From NCBI GenBank assembly GCA_002238505.1, contig MPMM01000002.1, forward strand, positions 310,001 through 374,000: a stretch of DNA of 64,000 nucleotides, read 5' to 3'. The translations under genes and the position numbers were made by a program. Positions 22,515 to 29,735 of this stretch are shown here, in pieces; position 1 is the stretch's first letter; each line of letters opens with the position of its first letter. Below the pieces are notes generated by a model. That model searched no databases and was not told the origin of the DNA. It saw only the letters and a program-made list of their open reading frames with translations. This DNA is from SAR202 cluster bacterium bin22 (GTDB lineage Bacteria > Chloroflexota > Dehalococcoidia > Lucifugimonadales > UBA3495).

Positions 22515-24155
22515 TTAAAGCCCCACCACCCGGCCCAGGAACAGGACCGTGCCCGTTTCCTGGTCCCGTACCAGGTAGATAAAGGGTCGGTCAATGGTCA
22601 GCCTAATGGGTTCCTCGGGTTCCGCCTTGGTAATTCCTATGATGATCGCCGTGGCCGCCGCCGCCTCCGTGCCGGCCTCGTCCACAGAAACAAAGGCCTT
22701 GTGGGCCGCACTCGATATGTACAGGCATTCATCGTCGCCGGCCAGGCAGGACCGGCCGTCCATCCCCTGGAACTCGGCCTGTTTGTCGTCGAAGGCGTTA
22801 GGCATTCCCATGGCCTCCAGCGTGTCGGCCAGGTCCAGGCTGGCTTCCAGCTCAAACCTGGGCATCGCCAGCCGCACCCGCGTGCTTTCCAGCCCCTCCA
22901 GAATGTCGGCCATCCGTTCCGCATCAAGGGACGATTCAAACTCGCCAAACCGTTCTTCATCGGGCACCAGGATGGTCATCGACATGGCGCCGCCCTTGTA
23001 GGGCAGGTCCACCGCCTGGTAGCCGGCACCCCGGGCATACCCGAAGTACTCCGTTTGCCGCATTGTCGCAACCCGATTCTCGCTGCCGTCCAGGGCATAA
23101 AAGGGAGCGGGAGAGGTTGCCCCCTCGTCAAAGGGCGACTGCCACTCAGCCTTGAAATAGACGGCATTGGCCAGCGCCAGCCGGGTGAACCGGTCAATGG
23201 CGTCGTGGGAAATAAGGTCCTCAATCCTGCCAGCCGTCTCCTCTGCAACCCAGTCGTTAATGCGGAGGCGGGCGTCCTCCGGACTCCCCCTAAAGTCCAC
23301 GTCCCGAACCTTGCCGCCGTAGTTCAGCGCCAGGGTGTCCACGTAGGCGGGCACGAAGTCGTGGCCTTCTTGTCCCCAAACCGAGTTGGCGATAATTAGC
23401 TCAAACCCTCCGTTCCCCTTCCCTTGTTCCTGTGCAGTCAGCGTCATATTCAGGGCTTCAAAGGTCGGATGCAGGTGGGCCTGGGGAAGCCTGAATCCCA
23501 GGACATCCTCCATCTGGCTCTCGGTCTCGCCCCGCGTTCCCCCGTAAGTCATCGCCAGGGCGAGCGAGATGCTGTAGGGAGAAAAGAAGAGGTTGCCGCC
23601 CTCTCCGGAAAGTTGTTGGTAAAGATCCAGCGCAAAGGAACTGTTGCCCTTCACTAAATCCTGCAAGTCCTGGACGCTGTCCCGTGGCCCCGAATCTTCC
23701 AGCGAGGGCGTGGGTGTTGCCGGCGGCAAGGGAGATGGCCCCGGCGCAACAACTTGCTCGGTCAGAGGCGCTTCCGTGCCTGTCGGGGCCGGCGTTTGGC
23801 CGTTATCGCGGGAGGCTGGGGGGCGGGGTTCTGGCGTGCCCCGGGATACAAGGGCTTCGTGGGTTGATGTAGCCGAATCTGGTACAGCTTCCGGCTCACT
23901 TTCTTCTGCTTCAGGCGGGGTTACCGGCTCCGGAGTTGCGCTGGTAATGCTCTCGGCGGGGGGAGCCGGCGCATTGGATGTCGGTGGGGCGACGGTGGCG
24001 GGGTTGGCGGGTGTAGTCGTTGGCGTTGGCAGCGGGTCCGCGCCGCACCCAACCCAAAGGAGTGCCGCCATTACGGTCAGACCGATGCAGAGTCCCCTTA
24101 TTCCGCACATCACAACCCGAGTACGCCTGGTTTCCGTCAGCCACGGAAACCACAT
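22515..24155 (-). CDS. Serpin-family protease inhibitor, exported (probable lipoprotein)
   Basis: A 546-residue protein. An N-terminal hydrophobic stretch ends in LLWVGC, a lipobox-like site, followed by a Pro/Thr/Ser/Glu-rich spacer to about residue 165. The serpin fold starts at NSSFALDLYQQL, with FFSPYSISLALAMTYGGTRG, ANAVYFKAEWQSPF and the closing DRPFIYLVRDQETGTVLFLG. The reactive-centre hinge GTEAAAATA (from residue 495) has the small residues required for loop insertion, so it should be an inhibitory serpin. Aligned to alpha-1-antitrypsin, P1 would fall near Thr509/Lys510, but the loop is about four residues longer, so the cleaved bond is uncertain. An ATG at 24110 (MCGIRG) gives a more canonical signal peptide. 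The subtilase-bearing giant gene follows after 64 bases. The target protease is not known. Confidence 0.9.
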   Translation of the reverse strand: MWFPWLTETRRTRVVMCGIRGLCIGLTVMAALLWVGCGADPLPTPTTTPANPATVAPPTSNAPAPPAESITSATPEPVTPPEAEESEPEAVPDSATSTHEALVSRGTPEPRPPASRDNGQTPAPTGTEAPLTEQVVAPGPSPLPPATPTPSLEDSGPRDSVQDLQDLVKGNSSFALDLYQQLSGEGGNLFFSPYSISLALAMTYGGTRGETESQMEDVLGFRLPQAHLHPTFEALNMTLTAQEQGKGNGGFELIIANSVWGQEGHDFVPAYVDTLALNYGGKVRDVDFRGSPEDARLRINDWVAEETAGRIEDLISHDAIDRFTRLALANAVYFKAEWQSPFDEGATSPAPFYALDGSENRVATMRQTEYFGYARGAGYQAVDLPYKGGAMSMTILVPDEERFGEFESSLDAERMADILEGLESTRVRLAMPRFELEASLDLADTLEAMGMPNAFDDKQAEFQGMDGRSCLAGDDECLYISSAAHKAFVSVDEAGTEAAAATAIIIGITKAEPEEPIRLTIDRPFIYLVRDQETGTVLFLGRVVGL

Positions 24156-24484
24156 TATGTTAAATGATGATACAAAGGTAAACTATCCGATGTATCTGTG
24201 CAAGCATTTCCGTATCTGGGGCAGGTCGCCCCGAAAACGCGGCCCTGTCCCGTATATCCCTTGGCACTTCCGCTCCTTTCACCGGCGCCGGATGCGCTGG
24301 CCTCCACGCAGTCGCGTTAAGCCTCTGATTCCCAAAATCATCACAACTTCTTCACATAATTACGACATTCCCTCACTTTATATTCACTCCTGTTTTCTAT
24401 AATGAAATTTATGTAGCCCGCGATAATACTCGCGGCTTGTTCTCCCGGTGTCCTGAGAAGTCACCAACTCGAGGAATCATCAAA
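24156..24484. promoter_or_regulatory. Divergent intergenic region with -10-like box and small palindrome
   Basis: This 329-base spacer separates the serpin (leftward) from small rightward genes. It is more AT-rich than its surroundings. TATAAT occurs at 24398-24403 without a good -35, and CCGCGA-TAATAC-TCGCGG at 24418-24435 is a six-base-stem palindrome that could be an operator or hairpin. No other gene is visible. Confidence 0.3.
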
Positions 24485-24598
24485 GTGCAAACCCTTGCGC
24501 TGACGGAAATCCCGATGCCCGGGGTTGAGTTCTCGGGCCAATTCAAGGTTGGCAACGGCGAACGACATCCGGTAACTCTTGAGGAATACCTCCAATGA
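24485..24598 (+). CDS. Candidate small protein (37 aa), translationally coupled
   Basis: A GTG-started frame encoding a 37-residue peptide that begins MQTLALTEIPMPGVEF and ends TLEEYLQ. GAGGA sits nine bases before the GTG. Its TGA overlaps the ATG of the next small frame (ATGA), a common coupling arrangement. The frame stays open for some distance upstream, so the true start may be earlier. I do not recognise the sequence; it has no membrane segment. It is supported only by ribosome-binding-site and overlap signals. Confidence 0.33.
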   Translation: MQTLALTEIPMPGVEFSGQFKVGNGERHPVTLEEYLQ

Positions 24599-24819
24599 AC
24601 AACAGTACCGACCAAATCACACAACTACGGCGTTGGCTGCTGTTAATGTTCCTTCTTGCCGCCGTGCTGGCCATGCTTTGGCGCCAGGTCCCGCCGGCCT
24701 CCTCCGCCTTCATCGAGAATGCAGCCACAGGTTGCCACGATAGCCAGATGCTCGAGGAAGCACCTTCCGCCTGCACCTCCCCAGCGTTGCTCCCTGCTTC
24801 CATGCCAGAGAAGCAATGA
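24595..24819 (+). CDS. Candidate small single-span membrane protein (74 aa)
   Basis: A 74-residue frame starting MNNSTDQITQLRRW, with a single hydrophobic segment at about 14-30 (LLLMFLLAAVLAMLW) preceded by two arginines, so the N-terminus is probably inside. The rest is a short polar tail with two cysteines (GCHDS, SACTS). GAGGAA lies eight bases upstream of the ATG, and the start overlaps the stop of the preceding small frame by four bases. No family is recognised. The next gene (secreted IPT-like protein) starts 174 bases later on the same strand. Confidence 0.42.
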   Translation: MNNSTDQITQLRRWLLLMFLLAAVLAMLWRQVPPASSAFIENAATGCHDSQMLEEAPSACTSPALLPASMPEKQ

Positions 24820-24993
24820 GAGTGAGCCGGACCACCACCGCCCAGACTGCTTATGAATCCGGCTACAGGCCTTCAAGAGCTGCAGGTCAGCCCATTAACG
24901 GGTGTTTGACCGACCATAGTCGCATGGTTAGGACCTTCCTTACAGATAGAGATACTTACTCCAATTGACTCTGCTCCCACTCATAACGCCACC

Positions 24994-27423
24994 ATGAAAC
25001 TTCGCCTTCCGGTCGTCACCGGCGCCCTGGCCCTGCTGGTCATACTCGGCATATTGGGCAGTGGCACGGCCAGCGACGTAGCGGCCCAGTCGGGCTCAAT
25101 CGCGCCTGGTCCCACAGTAGAACCAATCCCCCGGACGGCGGGCAGCGCCGCCAGGTACGACGTCAAATTTACCAACGGTCACGAAGACTTGATCTTTCCT
25201 CAGGACGCTATTGTTCTTTCCATAGACCGGGCAGTGCATGTCCCCTCCCGAATTCCCGAAGCCGAAATCTCGGTCCGTTTCCGTCACCCCGAGCACGGCG
25301 CTGGCCGGGGTGTAGCTGCCTCTGTTGAGGTAGCCCGGAATCAGGGCGAGGCAAGGTCAACCATCCTGACCATCCACCCCCGAATTCTCGACCAGGGCCA
25401 TTCCATACCCATCCCCGCTGCGGCGGATGTCCAGGTTGTAATCTCCGAAGGCGCTGGCCTGTCAAACCCCCTGGAAGGGGGCATTTACCTCTGGGGCGTC
25501 AGCACTACCCGCAACCCCGAAGTGGTTCAGGCCAGGCATCCCGACCCAATTGTGCGCGCCGTATTCGAGGAAATTGAAGGGCGAGCGGCCCCCAATGAGT
25601 CCATCCACAAGCCCCCGGGACTGCTGATAGACCGGACAATCGGGCTTAGTCGCGAAGGCGCTCACACCGAAGAGCAGGTCAGACTGACCGGCCGTGGCTT
25701 TACCGCTGGCACCACCCTGGCCTTCTGGCGGGACGCCAATTTCGACGGCATCCAGGACGCCGACGAAGTCCCTCTTTGCCAGGCCCACGTCAACAACAAG
25801 GCGGTGGCGCAATGCGAATTCGAATTCAATAATCCACCCTTCCGTCCTGGCTTCGGCGATTGCTTCGTACAACTGGCTCAGCCTAACTCCTCGCAGCACG
25901 ACCACCATCTGGTCGCAAGGAACTGCAACTTTATCAATGGGAGAGATGGCAGAAGTCACACTTCCATACTGGTCATAGACGAGGACATGCGGGCTGACAA
26001 CTCCATTGAGTCCTCTCCCCAAATTCTGGAACTGGAAGGCAGGGTAGAAGTAGGTGAACTCAACCGACCCGATCCCCGCGTGTTTGTCACCCTCACCAAT
26101 TTTCCCCCTGGCGAAGTCATTTCCATCAATGTGGGGGGCGCCGAAGCAGACCTGGCTACTCTCTCAGAATCCCATATACCCGAGACAGACTCCCACTCCT
26201 TTACCATGGAACTGCCCATCGGCACCAGGGCAGGAAACCTGAGCTTCAAAGTAACCACCTTGCACAATCATCACCGACGCCACGAAGAATCCGCCGTGGC
26301 CTATTTTGACAACACCCTCTTGATAGAGGCTGCCCCCGAGACGGTCACGCCGAATCAGCGCATTCAGGTCAGCATCCTGGGCTACAATGACTCGGAAATA
26401 GACCAGGTGCTGATCGACGGCCATCCCCTGGAACACAGCCGCATTTCCGGTGGAGCCGCCAACCTGAAAGCTTCCCCTGGCGGCAGGTGGCTTGGAACCA
26501 TCGACATACCCGTCAACCAGGTAACCACGGGAAAAGGCGAATGGAAACTCCATGTGCTCGATACCAGGGGTCGGTCGGGCGAACTGCTCATGAAATCCGC
26601 CCCCCGCCTGCTGGAAATCGAACCCCACAGTGGCAGACCAGGTACCCAGATCGAGATAAGCGGCAGGGGATTCCCTGCGCATAACGCCGTTGACGGTTCA
26701 GTCTTCATCACCGCCACTTACGACCACGGCAATGGACAGGTAATGGCCTCCGGCCTGACCGACATGCACGGCAATTTCTCCATCCCCCTGGTCCTTCCTT
26801 ACAAGGTGGGAGTCCCGTCCACAAATCTGGTGGTTGTGGAATTCAGGGATGAGCACGGTAATCAGGTAGTGGAATCTGTAGCTCACCACATTGCGGCCGC
26901 CGGGATAACGCTGTCAGACACGCTGGCCCCGCCCGGATCCCTGATTCGAGTGACTGGCCAGGGTTTCAGAAGCTTCGTGCCCATCGAGTCCGTGTATATC
27001 GGAGACATGGACGTAACGCCTTCTCATCCTTCCCATACCGACGCAGACGGGCAGGTGTCCCTCGAAATTATGGTTCCCGGAGTCAGCGAAGGCGAAACCG
27101 CTGTATCAGTCGGGGCCGGTGGGACCACCGCCACCGCCATCCTGCACGTCATGCCCCTCAACGCCTATGGCGTGGCTGCTCCCGTCGCCAGCGCCTTTCA
27201 GCCCCTGGGACACAATTTCGAGGTCTGCTTCTACATGGACAATCACTCCAAGACCTGGCAGTTTTACGACCCGTTAATGCCTCAAGACAGCACTCTTAAA
27301 ACCCTGTACCAGGGCCAGGTCTATTTCATTCTCGTCAACGAGACCACCAGCGCCATCCTCAACGGCAAGCCTCGAAACCTTGCCTGCTACCAGGGAAACT
27401 GCTGGTCTCAAATCGTCTGGTAA
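24994..27423 (+). CDS. Secreted multidomain IPT/TIG-like surface protein
   Basis: An 809-residue exported protein with signal peptide MKLRLPVVTGALALLVILGI ending near AAQS. The body consists of immunoglobulin-like beta modules. Phrases such as RLTGRGFTAGTTLAFW, IEPHSGRPGTQIEISGRGF and LAPPGSLIRVTGQGF are the openings of IPT/TIG-type domains. A D-rich turn (RDANFDGIQDADEVP) resembles a calcium-binding loop of Thrombospondin-3/dockerin type. The last 75 or so residues (GHNFEVCFYMDN ... WQFYDP ... LYQGQVYFILVN ... NCWSQIVW) form a separate module that I recall as recurrent at the C-termini of Chloroflexota exported proteins. A role in surface layer or adhesion is inference. The ATG is followed by a clear signal peptide, though no strong ribosome-binding site is visible. 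Confidence 0.75.
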   Translation: MKLRLPVVTGALALLVILGILGSGTASDVAAQSGSIAPGPTVEPIPRTAGSAARYDVKFTNGHEDLIFPQDAIVLSIDRAVHVPSRIPEAEISVRFRHPEHGAGRGVAASVEVARNQGEARSTILTIHPRILDQGHSIPIPAAADVQVVISEGAGLSNPLEGGIYLWGVSTTRNPEVVQARHPDPIVRAVFEEIEGRAAPNESIHKPPGLLIDRTIGLSREGAHTEEQVRLTGRGFTAGTTLAFWRDANFDGIQDADEVPLCQAHVNNKAVAQCEFEFNNPPFRPGFGDCFVQLAQPNSSQHDHHLVARNCNFINGRDGRSHTSILVIDEDMRADNSIESSPQILELEGRVEVGELNRPDPRVFVTLTNFPPGEVISINVGGAEADLATLSESHIPETDSHSFTMELPIGTRAGNLSFKVTTLHNHHRRHEESAVAYFDNTLLIEAAPETVTPNQRIQVSILGYNDSEIDQVLIDGHPLEHSRISGGAANLKASPGGRWLGTIDIPVNQVTTGKGEWKLHVLDTRGRSGELLMKSAPRLLEIEPHSGRPGTQIEISGRGFPAHNAVDGSVFITATYDHGNGQVMASGLTDMHGNFSIPLVLPYKVGVPSTNLVVVEFRDEHGNQVVESVAHHIAAAGITLSDTLAPPGSLIRVTGQGFRSFVPIESVYIGDMDVTPSHPSHTDADGQVSLEIMVPGVSEGETAVSVGAGGTTATAILHVMPLNAYGVAAPVASAFQPLGHNFEVCFYMDNHSKTWQFYDPLMPQDSTLKTLYQGQVYFILVNETTSAILNGKPRNLACYQGNCWSQIVW

Positions 27424-27472
27424 ACTGCCTCCCCTATCCAGCCTGCCGTGCTGAACCTCACCCAGCGCGCGT

Positions 27473-27628
27473 CGTCAAAAGCCGAATTTCGTCTTTCCGG
27501 CGAAAGCCCGAATCCAGAGCCGTCATGTAAATGGGTGATATTCACCGCGATATACCAGGACTCTGGTATATCGCCTGTTTATGCCCGATACCTGACCGGC
27601 AGTAATGGCTAATTTGACGCCACCCCCT
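27473..27628. repeat. MITE-like element, family 2, copy 1
   Basis: A 147-base core from CGTCAAAAG to TTTGACG (27473-27619) plus about nine further shared bases (ACCCCCTG). It contains an 11-base perfect palindrome arm pair, GCGATATACCA and TGGTATATCGC, around GGACTC, and a decayed form of the dispersed GGCGAAAGCC-AATCCAGAGCC word. The second copy is at 32162. The rest of the 27424-28016 spacer holds a promoter and a family 1 element. Confidence 0.8.
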
Positions 27629-27792
27629 GGCGCCCGGCAAAATTGCCCTCCTTCGTCTCCCATCGCTGAACCCCACGGCCGGCGCTTCCCCGTTCCGCGA
27701 AGTCATTCCGTAGCCGAGTTGGTTAATAAATAGAGACTACTCTCAAATAACCCTGCGATTTCCGCACTGGCATCTGTCTCCCATTGAAATTG

Positions 27793-27822
27793 TTGACCCC
27801 TTTTTCCGCCCGACCCTATAAT
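27793..27822 (+). promoter_or_regulatory. Sigma-70-type promoter for the molybdenum hydroxylase operon
   Basis: TTGACC at 27793-27798 and TATAAT at 27817-27822 are separated by 18 bases. Transcription would start near 27830 and read through the family 1 repeat element before reaching the coxM-type gene at 28017. Confidence 0.6.
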
Positions 27823-27845
27823 TGGCCACGTCAGGCCCCCTCTAA

Positions 27846-27967
27846 GAGACTATCTCAAGATCCCTTCCCCCTTGACGGGGGAAGGTTAGGATGGGGGTGA
27901 AAAGCAATCACTTTTGCTGTCGCATCTTGCCCAATGCTCTGCCTTGAATAATTTTGAGATAGTTTCC
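27846..27967. repeat. MITE-like element, family 1, copy B
   Basis: A 122-base copy with GAGACTATCTCAAGAT at the left and ATTTTGAGATAGTTTC at the right. The internal hairpin CTTCCCCCTTGACGGGGGAA and the GTCGCATCTTGCCCAATGCT stretch match copies A and C; it lacks the GAGCCTGTCCTG insert seen in those. It would lie in the 5' untranslated region of the coxM-type gene. Confidence 0.82.
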
Positions 27968-28016
27968 AACTGGCCGGACATAAAATCCTCCCAAACCATC
28001 GCGGCTGGAGCGCTTT

Positions 28017-28940
28017 ATGCTGAGGTTCGACTTTCTCGAGGCACGAAATCTCCGCCACGCAATCTCACTGCTCGAACGTCACGGCGATGAGTCCCGTGTG
28101 GTGGCTGGCAGCACCGACTTCCTGGCCCGCTGGCGGCAGGGATTCTGGCGGCCCGCCGCCGTCGTGAACCTCAAGGGAATCGCAAACCTGGGCCGCATTT
28201 CCTACAGCCCCCAGAACGGCCTCCGCCTGGGCGCCCTGGCCACCGTCCAGTCCATCGAGTCCAATGCCCAGGTCCGGCGCCGCTACCAGGCCCTGGCCAC
28301 CGGCGCTACCTCCTTCGCCGGGGTGCAGGTCCGCAACCTTGCCACCATTGGCGGCAACGTCTGCAACGCTTCCCCCGCCGGAGACACCCTTCCTGCGCTG
28401 TTGGCCTTCGACGCCCAGTGCACCATCGCGGGGCCTGAAGGCAGCAGAACTCTGCCCCTGACCGAACTCTTCCTGGGCCCGGGCCGCACCGCCCTGAAGC
28501 AAGGCGAGGTGCTGACCCAGTTGACTCTCCCCGCTCCCTTGCCCAGAACCGGCTCTCTTTACATAAAGCACAGCCCCCGGGGCGCCATGGACATCGCCAC
28601 CGTCGGCGTGGCTTCAGTAGTGACTCTCGAAGAAGACGGCCGCACCTGCCGCGATGCCCGCATCGCCCTCGGCGCCGTCGGCCCCACTCCCTTCCGTGCC
28701 ACCGATGCCGAGAACCTGCTCAAGGGCCAGGAGTTGACCGCCGGTCTGCTTGCCCAGGCCGCCGAAGCCGCCGAGGCCGCCGCTACTCCCATCGACGACG
28801 TCCGCGGTACCGCCGGTTATCGCAAGGCCATGGTCGAAGCGCTTACCAGGCGTACCCTTCAGTACTCCCTGCAGATGGCGTCCGGACGGGCCATGCCCTT
28901 CGAAGAACAACGACGTCTGGCCGTTCAGACTGCCTTCTGA
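28017..28940 (+). CDS. Molybdenum hydroxylase, FAD-binding medium subunit (CoxM/XdhB type)
   Basis: A 307-residue FAD subunit of the xanthine dehydrogenase/CO dehydrogenase family; it passes electrons from the iron-sulfur subunit to FAD and onward. VVAGSTDFLARWRQGFWRPA corresponds to the first FAD-contact loop (usually AGGTDLL), and ATIGGNVCNASPAGDTLPAL is the second (TIGGN motif). The C-terminal CO_deh_flav_C domain starts near FYIKHSPRGAMDIATVGVAS-like sequence (SLYIKHSPRG). Length is normal for the family. Gene order M-S-L is that of coxMSL operons. A GGAG lies six bases before the ATG. The second glycine of the first loop is replaced (AGSTD instead of AGGTD). Confidence 0.88.
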   Translation: MLRFDFLEARNLRHAISLLERHGDESRVVAGSTDFLARWRQGFWRPAAVVNLKGIANLGRISYSPQNGLRLGALATVQSIESNAQVRRRYQALATGATSFAGVQVRNLATIGGNVCNASPAGDTLPALLAFDAQCTIAGPEGSRTLPLTELFLGPGRTALKQGEVLTQLTLPAPLPRTGSLYIKHSPRGAMDIATVGVASVVTLEEDGRTCRDARIALGAVGPTPFRATDAENLLKGQELTAGLLAQAAEAAEAAATPIDDVRGTAGYRKAMVEALTRRTLQYSLQMASGRAMPFEEQRRLAVQTAF

Positions 28941-29017
28941 ACCTCCCAGTCCGTACTATCTCAAGAGGAACAGTCCCTTTCCGCGTCGCCGTACACCAAC
29001 CGCCCGGAGGTGCCCAG

Positions 29018-29497
29018 GTGAACAAGCAGCCACTAACAATGACAGTCAACGGCCATGAGCGGCAAATTCTCGTGGCCCCCTACTATTCCCTGCTGGACAC
29101 TCTGCGCGATGAACTTCAGCTGACTGGCACCAAGAAGGGGTGTGATGAGGGTGACTGCGGCGCCTGCACGGTCATACTGAACGGCAAGGCCGTCACCTCC
29201 TGCCTGGTCCTGGCCATGAGCGCCCGGGGCGCGGAAGTTACCACCGTGGAGGGCCTGGCCACCCCCGATGCTCTTCATCCGGTTCAGCAGGCCTTCATTG
29301 AACGGGGTGGCCTCCAGTGCGGCTATTGCACCCCGGGCCTTATCATGGCCGCCGTTGGTCTGTTGGAAGAAAACCCCCAGCCATCGGCGGAAGAGGTCAA
29401 ATTTGCCATTGGCGGGAACCTGTGCCGCTGCACCGGCTACACCAAGGTAGTTGAGGCCATTCTCCTGGCGGCAGACCGAATGGCCTCCCTGGGCTAG
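29018..29497 (+). CDS. Molybdenum hydroxylase, [2Fe-2S] small subunit (CoxS/XdhC type)
   Basis: A 159-residue iron-sulfur subunit. C42, C47, C50 and C62 (GCDEGDCGACTV ... TSC) form the plant-ferredoxin-type cluster. C101, C104, C136 and C138 (CGYCTPG ... NLCRCTGY) form the second cluster next to the molybdopterin. It links the large molybdenum subunit to the FAD subunit. The GTG start is supported by GGAGG seven bases upstream. It follows the FAD subunit by 77 bases; that gap contains a lone ACTATCTCAAG, the terminal word of the family 1 repeat. Confidence 0.93.
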   Translation: MNKQPLTMTVNGHERQILVAPYYSLLDTLRDELQLTGTKKGCDEGDCGACTVILNGKAVTSCLVLAMSARGAEVTTVEGLATPDALHPVQQAFIERGGLQCGYCTPGLIMAAVGLLEENPQPSAEEVKFAIGGNLCRCTGYTKVVEAILLAADRMASLG

Positions 29498-29512
29498 TGG
29501 ACTGAAACTCGG

Positions 29513-29590
29513 GAAGTGATGGCCAAATAGCCCGTTCGCCCTGAGCCTGTCGAAGTGATGGCCAAATAGCCCGTTCGCCCTGAGCTTGTC
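29513..29590. repeat. 39-bp direct repeat (two units) between coxS- and coxL-type genes
   Basis: A 39-base unit beginning GAAGTGATGGCCAAATAGCC and ending in CCTGAGCxTGTC occurs twice in tandem (29513 and 29552), differing at one base. The second copy runs into GAAGGGC, completing the widespread CCCTGAGCTTGTCGAAGGG palindrome. It lies entirely in the intergenic gap. Confidence 0.8.
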
Positions 29591-29735
29591 GAAGGGCAGG
29601 CCCACATCAGCGGACTTACTCTACCTAACAAGATGAGGGATTCAGACCACTGCTTCCGGCGGCAAGAATCCCGATGCCAGGAATAGCTCTTTGAACAAGC
29701 GCCGCCCTTCCAAAAGATCTGAAGGAGTTGGAATA

